DNA of 64,000 nt from Sphingomonas natans (GTDB taxonomy: Bacteria; Pseudomonadota; Alphaproteobacteria; Sphingomonadales; Sphingomonadaceae), in NCBI RefSeq assembly GCF_030546695.1, contig NZ_JAUOTP010000004.1, forward strand, positions 372,001-436,000. The letters run 5' to 3'. The translations under genes and the position numbers were made by a program. The notes under the pieces were generated by a model. It made no database searches. It saw only the letters and a program-made list of their open reading frames with translations, and was not told the origin of the DNA. Position 1 is the first letter of the stretch. Each line of letters opens with the position of its first letter. Of the stretch, positions 49,003 to 58,548 are shown in pieces.

Positions 49003-49899
49003 ATGTTCGAACTCATGCAGCTGCGCTGCTTCGTCGCGGTCGCGGAGGAGCTCCATTTCGGCAAGGCCGCAGCACGCATGTGCATGACGCAGCCGCCCTT
49101 GAGCCGCCAGATCCAGATCCTCGAGCGGATCCTCGATGTCGAATTGTTCAAGCGCAGCAGCCGCTCGGTCGAGCTGACCGCCGCCGGCGCCGCCTTCATG
49201 AGCGATGCGCGCCGTATCGTCCGCCTCGCCGACAATGCCCGGCTCACCGCGCGCCGCGCCGCGACCGGCGAAGTCGGCGCGCTCACGCTCGGCTTCACCG
49301 CCGCCTCGGGCTACAGTTTCGTGCCCAAGCTTATCTCGCATGCGCGCACCGGCCTGCCCAATGTCGATCTCCGTCTGAAGGAAATGGTCAGCGTCGAGCA
49401 GATCGATGCGCTGATGGCCGGGCAGATCGATATCGGCCTGCTCCGCCCCCCGCTGCGCCGCGCCGAACTCGGCTCGCAGCTCGTGATGCGCGAAGGGCTG
49501 CTGATAGCCAGCCTCGACGCAGGCATAGATGGCCGCCCGCCGCCGCGCGCGCTCGCCGATTTCAACGATCACCCCGTCGTCATGTATTCCCCCGACGGTG
49601 CCCGCTACTTCCACGATCTCGTCCAGGGGTTGATGACCAATGCCGGCGTCGCGCCGCGCTACGTCCAGTATCTGAGCCAGATCCACTCGATCCTCGCGCT
49701 CGTCGGCGCGGGCCTGGGCGCGGCGATCGTGCCCGAGGCGGCACGCGCCCTGCACATGGACGGGATCAGCTTCCATCCGCTGGAGGAAGCCAGCGAATCG
49801 GTCGAACTCCTCCTCTCGTGGCGCCACGACAACGACAATCCCGCGATCCAGCGCTTCCTCAAGCGCATGGAGACGATCGGGGGCGATCCTTCACAATAG
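49003..49899 (+). CDS. LysR-family transcriptional regulator
   Basis: A 298-residue LysR protein. The N-terminal winged HTH is LRCFVAVAEELHFGKAAARM followed by QPPLSRQIQILER; the effector domain (about 90-290) has LTLGFTAASGYSFVP and GLGAAIVPEAARAL. It lies between gudD and the second glucarate-dehydratase-like gene on the same strand, 51 bases after gudD, so it is a plausible aldarate-responsive regulator of this cluster. A GTG at 49000 is an alternative start. Confidence 0.88.
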   Translation: MFELMQLRCFVAVAEELHFGKAAARMCMTQPPLSRQIQILERILDVELFKRSSRSVELTAAGAAFMSDARRIVRLADNARLTARRAATGEVGALTLGFTAASGYSFVPKLISHARTGLPNVDLRLKEMVSVEQIDALMAGQIDIGLLRPPLRRAELGSQLVMREGLLIASLDAGIDGRPPPRALADFNDHPVVMYSPDGARYFHDLVQGLMTNAGVAPRYVQYLSQIHSILALVGAGLGAAIVPEAARALHMDGISFHPLEEASESVELLLSWRHDNDNPAIQRFLKRMETIGGDPSQ

Positions 49900-49913
49900 C
49901 CCAATCACACCGA

Positions 49914-50032
49914 CCGCTTATCCTGAGGAGCCACTGAGCATGTCGAAGTGGCGTCTCGAAGGACGGCTGGGAAGGTGAATGTCCTTCGAAACGGGCCTTC
50001 GCCAAAGCTCAGTCCCTCCTCAGGATGAGCGG
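49914..50032. repeat. REP-like inverted repeat, subfamily E
   Basis: Long outer arms CCGCTTATCCTGAGGAGCC and CCTCCTCAGGATGAGCGG, with inner TCTCGAAGGAC/GTCCTTCGAAAC. It lies downstream of the LysR gene. A closely related copy with better-matched outer ends is at 53010-53127. Confidence 0.88.
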
Positions 50033-50132
50033 ATTGGGGTTTTGTATCGATCAATCGCCGGAGCGCATTGGTCTCGCGCCCACCCCCGCCGCTAAACTCC
50101 GCGCGCCGGCCCCGCCGGCGGGAGAGAAGAAT

Positions 50133-51404
50133 ATGAAGATCAAGCGCGTCACGGTCACGCCGATCGCCTTCCGTGATCCGCCTCTGCTCAATGCGAGCGG
50201 CATCCACGAGCCTTATGCCTTGCGCTCGATCATCGAGGTCGAGGCCGACAACGGCGTGATCGGCCTCGGCGAAAGCTATGGCGACGCGCCCGTGCTCGCC
50301 GCCCTGCTGGCGCTGCGCGAACCGCTCGTCGGCCTCAGCATCTTCGATCTCAACGGACTCGAAACGCGCGTCCGCGCGATCCTGTCGACGCTGCCGCCGC
50401 CCGAGGCCGGCGCCGAACTCGCCCCCGGCTCGCACCCCTCCAAGCAGATCCCGAACGCTTACTCCGCGTTCGAGGTCGCCCTGCTCGATGCGCAGGCGCG
50501 CACGATCGGCGTGCCGCTCGTCGAACTGCTCGGCGGCGCGGTCCGCGACAAGGTCCCGTTCAGCGCCTATCTCTTCTTTAAATATGCCGCGCATATCGAC
50601 GATTGCTATCCGCCCGATCCTTGGGGCGAGGCGATCGATCCCGCAGGCATCGTCGCGCAGGCCAAGCGTATGATCGACGCGCACGGCTTCGAGAGCATCA
50701 AGCTGAAGGCGGGCGCACTGGAACCCGAGGTCGAATGCGCCGCGATCGTTGCGCTGTCCGAAGCGTTCCCCGGCCTGCCCTTGCGGATCGATCCCAACGG
50801 CAATTGGTCGCTGGAGACCGCGGTCAATTGCGCCGACCAGCTCTACGAGATGCTCGAATATTATGAGGATCCGGTCCCCGGCCTGCAGGGCATGGCCGAT
50901 CTCCACCGCCGCACCGGCCTGCCGCTCGCGACCAATATGGTCGTCACCGATTTCGACGAGTTGCGCCAAAGCCTGAGCCTCGACAGTGTCCAGATCGTGC
51001 TGTCCGATCACCATTATTGGGGCGGGCTCAGGCGCACGCAGATGCTCGCGCAGATGTGCGAGGTCTTCGGCCTGGGCCTGTCGATGCACTCCAATTCGCA
51101 TCTCGGCATCAGCCTGATGGCGATGACGCACCTTGCCGCCGCCACGCCGCGCCTTAGCTATGCGTGCGATACCCATTATCCGTGGGTGGAAGAGGAGGAC
51201 GAGGTGATCGTCGGTGGCAAGGTTCCGATCATCGGCGGCTGTGTCGCGATCACCGATGCGCCCGGCCTCGGCGTAGAGCTCGACCGCGACATGGTCGCCG
51301 CGCTTCACGATCTCTATCGCACGATCGACATCAGAAGCCGCGATGATGCGCGGCAGATGCGAAAATATCGGCCCGATTGGTCGACCAAGAAGCCCCGTTT
51401 CTGA
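50133..51404 (+). CDS. Glucarate-dehydratase-like enolase-superfamily protein (second paralogue)
   Basis: A 423-residue member of the glucarate-dehydratase-like group of the enolase superfamily, more divergent than the neighbouring GudD. Active-site residues are retained: the Lys pair in [26 protein letters not shown] (Asp), [12 protein letters not shown] (Glu), [12 protein letters not shown] (Asn), [12 protein letters not shown] (His) and YACDTHYPW (Asp). Changes near the substrate loops suggest a different aldarate or sugar acid. ATG 50133 has GGAGAGAAG upstream. It is followed 16 bases later by the semialdehyde dehydrogenase. Confidence 0.85.
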   Translation: MKIKRVTVTPIAFRDPPLLNASGIHEPYALRSIIEVEADNGVIGLGESYGDAPVLAALLALREPLVGLSIFDLNGLETRVRAILSTLPPPEAGAELAPGSHPSKQIPNAYSAFEVALLDAQARTIGVPLVELLGGAVRDKVPFSAYLFFKYAAHIDDCYPPDPWGEAIDPAGIVAQAKRMIDAHGFESIKLKAGALEPEVECAAIVALSEAFPGLPLRIDPNGNWSLETAVNCADQLYEMLEYYEDPVPGLQGMADLHRRTGLPLATNMVVTDFDELRQSLSLDSVQIVLSDHHYWGGLRRTQMLAQMCEVFGLGLSMHSNSHLGISLMAMTHLAAATPRLSYACDTHYPWVEEEDEVIVGGKVPIIGGCVAITDAPGLGVELDRDMVAALHDLYRTIDIRSRDDARQMRKYRPDWSTKKPRF

Positions 51405-51420
51405 TTTCCCGGAGTATGTC

Positions 51421-52995
51421 ATGACGATCCAAGGCAGCATGTTCATCGGCGCGCACGAAGTGACGGGCAGCAACGGCCAGGTCTTCGGTATCGATCCCGC
51501 CACGGGCGAGCAGCTTGATCCCGCCTTCGGCGGCGCGACTCCTGCCGATCTCGAACGCGCTTGCGCGCTCGCTGCCGAAGCCGCCGAACCCTTTGCCGCG
51601 CTCGCGCCTGCCAAGCGCGCCGACTTCCTCGAAAGCATCGCCGAGAAGATCATGGCGCTCGGCGACGATCTGATCGTCCGCGTCATGCAGGAGAGCGGCC
51701 TGCCGCGCGCCCGGCTGGAAGGCGAGCGCGGGCGCACGTGCAACCAGCTCCGCCTGTTCGCCGGCGTGCTGCGCGCGGGCCATTATCTCGATGTGCGGAT
51801 CGATCCTGCGCTGCCCGATCGCGCACCGCCGCGGCCCGATCTGCGCGTCGCCAATGAGGCGATCGGCCCCGTCGCGGTGTTCGGCGCGTCGAACTTCCCG
51901 CTCGCTTTCTCGGTCGCGGGCGGCGACACCGCCTCCGCGCTCGCCGCCGGCTGCCCCGTCGTCGCCAAGGCGCACCCCGCGCATCCCGGCACGTCCGAAC
52001 TGATCGGGCGCGCGGTGCGCGATGCGGTCGCCGCCGCCGGCCTGCCCGAAGGCGTCTTCTCGCTGATCATGGACAGCGGCCACGCGATCGGCGCCGCACT
52101 CGTCGCCGATCCGCGCATCAAGGCAGTGGGCTTCACCGGCTCGCGCCGCGGCGGCCTCGCGCTCCTCGAGATCGCACGCCAGCGCGCCGAGCCGATCCCG
52201 GTCTATGCCGAAATGAGCTCGATCAACCCGGTCGTCCTGTTCCCCCGCGCGCTCGCCGAAAAGGCCGAGGCGACCGCCAAGGCGTTCGTCGGCTCGCTGA
52301 CGCTGGGCGCGGGGCAGTTCTGCACCAATCCGGGCCTCGTCCTCGCCGTGGAGGGCGAGGCGCTCGACCGCTTCGTGATCGCCGCGGGTGAGGCGCTGAC
52401 GACGCTGCCCGCGCAGACGATGCTCACCCCGGGGATCGCCTCGGCCTATCGCGAAGGCGTCGCCGCGCTCACCGGCCATGCCGATGTCGAGATCGTCGCG
52501 CGCGGGGCCGAGGGCGGCCAGCATGGCGGCCAGGCGGGCCTGTTCGTCACCTCGGCCGAAGCCTTCCTCGCCCATCGCGAGCTTCAGGACGAGATTTTCG
52601 GTGCGGCATCGCTCGTCGTGCGCTGCCCCGATCTGGCGACATTGGGCACCGTGATCGATGCGCTGGAGGGCCAGCTCACCGCCGCGATCCACATCGTCCC
52701 CGCCGACGAGCCCGCCGCCGCCGATCTCCTGCCCCGCCTGCGCGCCAAAGTCGGCCGCCTGCTCGTCAACGGCTACGGAACGGGCGTCGAGGTCGCGCAC
52801 GCGATGGTGCATGGCGGCCCCTACCCCGCCACCTCGGACGCGCGTACCACCTCGGTCGGCAGCCTCGCGATCGCCCGCTTCCTGCGCCCGGTCTGCTACC
52901 AGGACATGCCCGAGGCCCTGCTGCCGGACGCGCTGAAGCAGGCGAACCCGCTCGGCGTGCCGCGTCTGGTGGATGGCGCGATGCAGGCGGGCTGA
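51421..52995 (+). CDS. 2-oxoglutarate semialdehyde (2,5-dioxovalerate) dehydrogenase
   Basis: A 524-residue aldehyde dehydrogenase of the KGSADH length class, oxidising 2-oxoglutarate semialdehyde to 2-oxoglutarate with NAD(P)+. The start [19 protein letters not shown] is typical of the group. Cofactor site [20 protein letters not shown], general base region [10 protein letters not shown] and [10 protein letters not shown], catalytic C301 in [15 protein letters not shown] 51421 has CGGAG upstream. It completes the non-phosphorylating route started by GudD and KdgD. Confidence 0.92.
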   Translation: MTIQGSMFIGAHEVTGSNGQVFGIDPATGEQLDPAFGGATPADLERACALAAEAAEPFAALAPAKRADFLESIAEKIMALGDDLIVRVMQESGLPRARLEGERGRTCNQLRLFAGVLRAGHYLDVRIDPALPDRAPPRPDLRVANEAIGPVAVFGASNFPLAFSVAGGDTASALAAGCPVVAKAHPAHPGTSELIGRAVRDAVAAAGLPEGVFSLIMDSGHAIGAALVADPRIKAVGFTGSRRGGLALLEIARQRAEPIPVYAEMSSINPVVLFPRALAEKAEATAKAFVGSLTLGAGQFCTNPGLVLAVEGEALDRFVIAAGEALTTLPAQTMLTPGIASAYREGVAALTGHADVEIVARGAEGGQHGGQAGLFVTSAEAFLAHRELQDEIFGAASLVVRCPDLATLGTVIDALEGQLTAAIHIVPADEPAAADLLPRLRAKVGRLLVNGYGTGVEVAHAMVHGGPYPATSDARTTSVGSLAIARFLRPVCYQDMPEALLPDALKQANPLGVPRLVDGAMQAG

Positions 52996-53009
52996 CCACG
53001 AATCCCCGT

Positions 53010-53127
53010 CCGCTCATCCTGAGGAGCCATTGAGCGAAGCCGAAATGGCGTCTCGAAGGACCATCGCAAAGATGCGGTCCTTCGAGACGGGCCTTCGCCA
53101 AGCTCAGTCCCTCCTCAGGATGAGCGG
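53010..53127. repeat. REP-like inverted repeat, subfamily E
   Basis: Outer arms CCGCTCATCCTGAGGAGCC and CCTCCTCAGGATGAGCGG, inner arms TCTCGAAGGACC and GGTCCTTCGAGAC. It is a near copy of the element at 49914-50032 and sits between the convergent dehydrogenase and talarate dehydratase genes. Confidence 0.9.
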
Positions 53128-53147
53128 GTGCTAAAAATTCGGCGGCC

Positions 53148-54281
53148 TCAGCCTCCAAACACTTCGGTCGCTACCGTCCATGCCCGGGCCTGATCGGTCA
53201 GCGTCACGCCCAGCCCCAGCCGGTCCGGCACGAGCATCTTGCCGTCCTTGGTCTCCAGCCGCTCGTTGAACAGCGGCTCCAGCCAGTCGAAATGCTCGAC
53301 CCACGCATCGTGCGGGTAAGCCGCCGAGAGGTGGACGTGGATCTCCATCGCGAAGTGCGGCGCCATCTTCAGGTGGCGCTGCTCGCCCATCGCCATGATC
53401 TTCAGGAATTGCGTGATCCCGCCGACCCGCGCCGCGTCGGGCTGCATGAACCCCACCGCATCCTGGCGGATGAACTCCCAGTGTTCGGCGGGGCTCGTCA
53501 ACATCTCGCCGCTCGCGATCGGCGTCGCCAGCATCGCCGAGAGCTTGGCATGGCCCGCCGCGTCATAGGCATCGAGCGGCTCCTCGATCCAGATCAGGTC
53601 GAACTGCTCCATCGCGCGGCCCATCCGCATCGCGGTCGGCCGGTCCCATTGCTGGTTGGCGTCGACCATCAGCGGCGTCGTCGGGCCGACATGCTTGCGC
53701 ACCGCCTCCATCCGCTTGAGATCGGTCGCGGTATCAGGCTGGCCGACCTTGATCTTAATGCCGGCGATGCCGTTGCCGAGCGCCTCGTCGATATTATCGA
53801 GCACCTGCTCGATCGGCGTCGAGAGGAAGCCGCCGCTCGTATTGTAGCAGGAGACGCCGTCACGATAGCTGCCCAGCAATTTGGCGAGCGGCAGCCCCGC
53901 GCGCTTGGCCTTCATGTCCCACAAGGCATTGTCGAACGCCGCGATCGCCTGCGTCGAGAGCCCCGAACGCCCGACCGACGCGCCCGCCCAGACGAGCTTC
54001 GTCCAGATCTTGCCGATGTCGCTCGGATCCTCGCCGATCAGCAGCTGGCCGATCTCCTTGGCATGCGCATATTGTCCCGGCCCGCCGGCGCGCTTCGAGT
54101 AGCTGAAGCCCAGCCCCTCCTGGCCGCCCGCGGTGCGGATCTCGCAGAACAGGAACGCGACTTCGGTCAGCGGCTTCTGCCGCCCGGTCAGCACCTTGGC
54201 GTCGCTGACCGGCGTCTTCAGCGGCAGGAAGGCGAGCGAGAGTTTGACCTCGTCGATGCGGTCGGCGGTGGGAAAGCTCAT
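53148..54281 (-). CDS. L-talarate/galactarate dehydratase
   Basis: A 377-residue mandelate-racemase-type enolase-superfamily enzyme. It shares long blocks with Salmonella talarate/galactarate dehydratase: VKLSLAFLPLKTPVSDAKV, LTGRQKPLTEVA, FSYSKRAGGPGQYAHAKEI, the KIKVGQP lysine pair, LMVDANQQWDRPTAMRMG, WIEEPLDAYDAAGH and APHFAMEIHVHLSAAYP (catalytic His). The product, 5-dehydro-4-deoxyglucarate, feeds KdgD. ATG 54281 has AAGGA 5 bases upstream; a longer frame exists. Confidence 0.92.
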   Translation of the reverse strand: MSFPTADRIDEVKLSLAFLPLKTPVSDAKVLTGRQKPLTEVAFLFCEIRTAGGQEGLGFSYSKRAGGPGQYAHAKEIGQLLIGEDPSDIGKIWTKLVWAGASVGRSGLSTQAIAAFDNALWDMKAKRAGLPLAKLLGSYRDGVSCYNTSGGFLSTPIEQVLDNIDEALGNGIAGIKIKVGQPDTATDLKRMEAVRKHVGPTTPLMVDANQQWDRPTAMRMGRAMEQFDLIWIEEPLDAYDAAGHAKLSAMLATPIASGEMLTSPAEHWEFIRQDAVGFMQPDAARVGGITQFLKIMAMGEQRHLKMAPHFAMEIHVHLSAAYPHDAWVEHFDWLEPLFNERLETKDGKMLVPDRLGLGVTLTDQARAWTVATEVFGG

Positions 54282-54294
54282 GCTGGTCCTTCGT

Positions 54295-55329
54295 TCATTC
54301 GGTGAGGCCCATGCGGGCGAGTTGGACGCGGGCGCATTCCTGCTGGACGCGCACATAGCGCTGATAGGTGTCGGCGCCGATCACGAACGGATTGGGATCG
54401 CCCGGCAGCGCATGCCGGATCAGCTCCTCGCGCTCCAGCGTCTCCGCGTGAAGCGGATGGTTGGCGATCAACGTATCGACGCCCGCCGCCTTGGTCAGCT
54501 CCGCCCAGCGCCCGAAGGCGGGAATGCTCGCGCGCAGGCCCGCTTCGTCGCGCCCGCCGCCGGTGCCGCCGTTGAAGCCGACAATATGCTTCTGACCATG
54601 ATCGGTGACGGCGAAGATCGCCGAGAGCGTCCCCGGCGTATGCCCCGGCGTCACGTAGAAGCGGATGCTGGTATCACCCAGCGTCAGCGTCTGGCCGTCG
54701 GCGATCACCATGTCGCGCTTCGGCGTCACGAGATCCTTGAACGGCCCGCTGGCCGATCCCTTTTCCATCATCGCCCAGTCGGCCGCCGCGGCGATCACCT
54801 TGGCGCCCGTGGTTCGCTGGAGCCAGTCGGCGCCGCCATAATGGTCGCCATGGCCGTGCGTCAGGACGATATATTTGATCTGCTTGGGATCGAGTCCCAG
54901 CGCGATCATGTTCGGCACGAGCAGGTGCTCGGCCTCGTCCGCATTGTCGAGCGTGTCGAACAGGATCAGCCCGGCGCTCGTCTTCAGCACATAGGCCGAG
55001 ACCGCATTCTGGCCGACCGAGTAGAATTGGTCGAACACCTTCGTTGGCGTGATCTTGCCGTCATATTGGATGCCGCGCACCCGCACCGGATAGACCGGGC
55101 TGATGATGCAGCGATGCGCCATGTCGGCGAACAGGTCCGCCCCCGCGATCTTGCGCGCGGCCGAGAGATGAGTGGCGACCGCCGCCTCGTTCGCCTTGGG
55201 AAATGCGGTCGGCGCGGGATAGTCGGCCGCGGCGCGGGGTGCCCTGCCCGCCTCCTGGGCAAGGGAAGCGGGGGAGGCGAGCACGGCAAGCGCGACGCCC
55301 GCCACCGTTGCGAGAGACGCTCTCTTCAC
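54295..55329 (-). CDS. Secreted metallo-beta-lactamase-fold hydrolase
   Basis: A 344-residue MBL-fold protein with signal peptide (KRASLATVAGVALAVLASPA). The dizinc motifs are LTHGHGDHYGG (HxHxDH), FYVTPGHTPGTLS (His) and LIANHPLH (His), a layout like the B3 branch. Between them is a helix-rich insert. Candidates are a lactonase, esterase or other hydrolase acting on sugar-derived or oxidised products; antibiotic hydrolysis is not implied. GTG 55329 is taken as start, where the signal begins. It lies in a minus-strand run between the TBDR and talarate dehydratase. Confidence 0.82.
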   Translation of the reverse strand: MKRASLATVAGVALAVLASPASLAQEAGRAPRAAADYPAPTAFPKANEAAVATHLSAARKIAGADLFADMAHRCIISPVYPVRVRGIQYDGKITPTKVFDQFYSVGQNAVSAYVLKTSAGLILFDTLDNADEAEHLLVPNMIALGLDPKQIKYIVLTHGHGDHYGGADWLQRTTGAKVIAAAADWAMMEKGSASGPFKDLVTPKRDMVIADGQTLTLGDTSIRFYVTPGHTPGTLSAIFAVTDHGQKHIVGFNGGTGGGRDEAGLRASIPAFGRWAELTKAAGVDTLIANHPLHAETLEREELIRHALPGDPNPFVIGADTYQRYVRVQQECARVQLARMGLTE

Positions 55330-55378
55330 GGTGTTTCTTCCCTCTGGGGGTGGGAGGAATGCGGGCATCGCAACGGGA

Positions 55379-58279
55379 TCAGTAAGCGAAGCGCAGACCG
55401 ACGCGGTACGCGCGACCCACCACATCGTAGAGGATCGGGTTGGTCTGGAGGCCGCTCGTGCCGACCTGGGCGACGACCGGCGGATCCTTGTCGAAAAGGT
55501 TCTCGATCTTGAGGAAGACCTCCATCTTGCTGTGGCCGGCCGCGGGCAGCTTGTAGCCCGCCGCGAAATCGACATAGGCGGCGCCCTTGATCCGGTTGTT
55601 GTCGATCTCGACGCCGGACGTCCAATTGTTGTCGTAGACGCCCTTGCTGATCGTCCGCAGCGTGAACAGGCCGGTGAACTTGGCATCGTCATAGCCGAGC
55701 GTGACGAACCAGCGCCACTTGGGCGCGTCGGCGGTATTCTGCCCTGCGGCTTCGGTGCGGACGCCGCCGTTGATCGTCGTGCGCTTGGCGATATGCGAGC
55801 CGAGCGCGCGCAGCGTCACCGTGCCGGGCATGTCGGCGAAGATGTCGCCCAGCGGCTGGCGGAAGCTTCCTTCGATGTCGAAGCCGTTGGTCTTCAGCTG
55901 GGAAAGATTGATCGGCTGGGTGACGACCTGCGTGATCACGCCGCTCGCGTCGCGCTGGATGGCGCTGCACAAGACGGTTTCCCCGCGGAAACAGCGATCG
56001 ATCGTCTCCTGCGCCAGCAGCGTCGTGATCGCGTCCTTCAGATCGATCTTGTAGTAATCGAACGAGGCCGTGAACTGCCTGAGCCACGACGGCGAATAGA
56101 CGATTCCGAGGCTCGTCGTATCGGCCTTCTCCGGCAACAGATCGGTGTTGCCGATCGTCAGGCGATTGACGCGATTGCCGGCGAGGTTGCGCGTCGGATC
56201 GACGATGTCGTTCCCCTGCGTGTTACCGGCCGCATAGAGTTCCGAAAGGCTGGCGGCGCGGATGTCGCGCGAGCGGACGGCGCGCAGGCGGACGTCGTTG
56301 ATCGGCTTCCAGGTGAGGCCCGCCTTCCACGTCACGACGCCGCCGCTGGTGGAATAATGCGTGTAGCGGCCTGCGCCGTTGAATTCGAGGCTGCGCAGGA
56401 ACGGAATGTCCTCCGCCAGCGGCACGACCACCTCCGCGAAGGCCTCCTTCACGTCGTAGCTGCCGTTGGTGCCCTTGAAATTGCCCGTGTAGAAGCCGTT
56501 GACCGCCGAGACGGCATCGCCGACGCCGGCGATCTCCTCCTTGCGATATTCGCCACCGGCCGCGAGGCTGACGGGGCCGGCCCACAGGCTGAACGGCTCG
56601 CCGCTGATGCTCGCGGCGGCGACATTCTGCTTGAGCGTCAGGTCCTGCGTCGCGGTGCCCTTCACATAGGCGATCGCCGCAGGGCTCGCGACGCCGTAGC
56701 CGAACACGTTGAGCGGTACGCAGCCGTCGGTAGGGTTGGTCAGCGTCGACGTGCAGACGATCTGACCGGCCGCATTGCGCGTCGCCTGGATCGCCTGGGC
56801 GAAGCGGGCGATATTGGTCGTGTTCCGCAGGACATAGCCGATGTCGGCCTGGCCATATTGATAATAAGCGTCCCACTTCCAATCGCCGAGCACCTTGCCC
56901 GAAAGCGCCGCGACGCCGCGATACACCTTGCGCGTCGCCTCGTTATACGGCCGGCCGAGATCGTAGGTCGCATAGCCGTAGCGGAACGTGCTGACGCCCG
57001 CCGCGCGCGCCGCCGTCGCCACGGACGCCGGCAAATAGGGGTTGTTCACGGACAGCGTCAGATTGCCCGGGTAGCGCTGATAGGCGGCGATGTTGCCCGT
57101 CTGCGAATAGCCGTAGGAGCCCTCGACGCTGAACTCGATATCGTCGGTCAGGTCGTAGCTGACGCGCCCGAAGGCGGAGCCCCGCTTCACCGTCGAATCC
57201 AGCGCGATCAGATTGCCCTCGGTGAACGCGTTGCCGCCGACCATCAGCGGATCGGACAAGAACGTGCCGCGCACGAACGGGCTGACCGCGCTGTTGAAGC
57301 CGAACTGAGTGTTGCCGATCGCCGCCGCCTGCGCCGCGGTCAGCCCGGTCGGTATGATCACGCCGCCCTGCGCCACGGTCAGGCTGTTGACGTTGCTCGC
57401 GATGATCCGCCGCGGCTGGCCGTTGGTGGCCGTATAGGCGGTGTTGGTCAGCAAGTTGGTCTGGTTGAACCATTTGCGCTTGTTGCGATCGATGCCGGCG
57501 ATGCCCGCCTGATACTGGCCCTCGATGCTCAGCAGCACGTGGCCACGCCCGTCCGCGAAAGGCGCGCCGAAGGCGAGATAGCCGTTGGTGTTGGCATCGT
57601 CGCCGCGATCGGTGAGGCCGCCCGCGATCGAGCCCTTCAGCCCCGTATATTTCTTCTGGAGGATGAAGTTGACCACGCCGGCGACCGCGTCCGATCCGTA
57701 GGCGGCAGAGGCGCCGCCGGTCACGACATCGACGCGCTCGATCAGGGCGGACGGCAGATTGTTGATGTCGACGGCGTTGGTCGGCGTCGAGGAGACGACG
57801 CGGCGGCCATCGAGCAAGACCAAAGTCCGATTGGCGCCCAGCGAACGCAGGTTGAGAGTGTTGAGCCCGTTCGTGCCGGTCGAGGTATTGCCGTTGCCCG
57901 TGCGCGTCGTCGAGCTGCCGCTGAGCTGCGGCATCTGGTTGACGAAATCGGCGATATTGGCGGGCGCGGCCTTCTGGATTTCCGCAATGCCGACGACCGT
58001 CGTCGGCGTCGGCGCGGCGAAGCCGTTGCGCGTGATGCGCGATCCCGTCACGACGATGTCGCTGGCGATAGCAGCGGACGGAGCGGCCGTCTCGGTAGCG
58101 GTCGCCTCGGTAGCGGCCGGTGCTTCGGCGGCTTGCGCGGGGGCTGCGGCGAGGCTTTCGGGCGCGCCAGGCGCGGTCTGGGCCGAAACCCCGGTCGCCG
58201 CGAGACCGCAGGAAACCGCGAAAAGTGCGGCGCTTTGCAGCAGGCGCGACCGGCTCGTCGCGCGGAAATGATATCCCAC
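55379..58279 (-). CDS. TonB-dependent outer-membrane receptor (aldarate-region)
   Basis: A 966-residue TBDR with signal peptide (RSRLLQSAALFAVSCGLAAT) and an Ala/Pro-rich spacer. The TonB box-like region is ASDIVVTGSRITRNGF, the plug (about 80-200) has NIADFVNQMPQLSG, LNLRSLGANRTLVLLDGRRV and VDVVTGGASAAYGSDAVAGV, and the barrel ends YRVGLRFAY. This type is common for plant-polymer oligosaccharides. GTG 58279 with GGGAGAGAGAC upstream. It precedes the MBL-fold protein on the same strand, so uptake of a uronate-containing oligosaccharide is a plausible role. Confidence 0.92.
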   Translation of the reverse strand: MGYHFRATSRSRLLQSAALFAVSCGLAATGVSAQTAPGAPESLAAAPAQAAEAPAATEATATETAAPSAAIASDIVVTGSRITRNGFAAPTPTTVVGIAEIQKAAPANIADFVNQMPQLSGSSTTRTGNGNTSTGTNGLNTLNLRSLGANRTLVLLDGRRVVSSTPTNAVDINNLPSALIERVDVVTGGASAAYGSDAVAGVVNFILQKKYTGLKGSIAGGLTDRGDDANTNGYLAFGAPFADGRGHVLLSIEGQYQAGIAGIDRNKRKWFNQTNLLTNTAYTATNGQPRRIIASNVNSLTVAQGGVIIPTGLTAAQAAAIGNTQFGFNSAVSPFVRGTFLSDPLMVGGNAFTEGNLIALDSTVKRGSAFGRVSYDLTDDIEFSVEGSYGYSQTGNIAAYQRYPGNLTLSVNNPYLPASVATAARAAGVSTFRYGYATYDLGRPYNEATRKVYRGVAALSGKVLGDWKWDAYYQYGQADIGYVLRNTTNIARFAQAIQATRNAAGQIVCTSTLTNPTDGCVPLNVFGYGVASPAAIAYVKGTATQDLTLKQNVAAASISGEPFSLWAGPVSLAAGGEYRKEEIAGVGDAVSAVNGFYTGNFKGTNGSYDVKEAFAEVVVPLAEDIPFLRSLEFNGAGRYTHYSTSGGVVTWKAGLTWKPINDVRLRAVRSRDIRAASLSELYAAGNTQGNDIVDPTRNLAGNRVNRLTIGNTDLLPEKADTTSLGIVYSPSWLRQFTASFDYYKIDLKDAITTLLAQETIDRCFRGETVLCSAIQRDASGVITQVVTQPINLSQLKTNGFDIEGSFRQPLGDIFADMPGTVTLRALGSHIAKRTTINGGVRTEAAGQNTADAPKWRWFVTLGYDDAKFTGLFTLRTISKGVYDNNWTSGVEIDNNRIKGAAYVDFAAGYKLPAAGHSKMEVFLKIENLFDKDPPVVAQVGTSGLQTNPILYDVVGRAYRVGLRFAY

Positions 58280-58305
58280 GTCTCTCTCCCAATTATCTTG
58301 TCTTG

Positions 58306-58351
58306 CCGGTCATGACGGCGAGCACCCTCGAGCGCGCTCCGTCGTGACCGG
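58306..58351. promoter_or_regulatory. Inverted repeat upstream of the TBDR
   Basis: CCGGTCATGACGG (58306-58318) and CCGTCGTGACCGG (58339-58351) are 12 of 13 complementary, separated by 20 bases, and each arm is partly palindromic (GTCATGAC). They lie 27-72 bases upstream of the GTG start, so they could be two copies of an operator. Confidence 0.45.
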
Positions 58352-58361
58352 ATCATCTCTT

Positions 58362-58381
58362 CAGTGATCTTGGCGTCACTG
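58362..58381. promoter_or_regulatory. Second short inverted repeat upstream of the TBDR
   Basis: A perfect CAGTGA-8-TCACTG inverted repeat, about 83-102 bases upstream of the receptor start, adjacent to the paired repeat at 58306-58351. It fits a dimeric regulator site, but no regulator is assigned. Confidence 0.4.
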
Positions 58382-58548
58382 TGCGGCGAGGGTAACCGGC
58401 GGTCCAATGCTGAACCGGGATTGAGCAATGCAGCGACGGCATGAATGCGATGCCGATCTCGAAGAGACGTGCGCCCTCTCACCGATCTTGTTCGGGATTG
58501 TACGAGAAGGTTCCCGCTTTATCTGGATCTTGCCGCGATGCGGCACGA

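Noticed and set aside
54295-55329. Antibiotic-resistance beta-lactamase call
   Set aside because: Only the zinc motif and fold are supported; the context is sugar-acid catabolism.
55331-58315. 994-codon plus-strand open frame opposite the TBDR
   Set aside because: It is the antisense shadow of a clear receptor in GC-rich DNA; its translation is low-complexity (Arg/Asp/Gly/Val) without domains.
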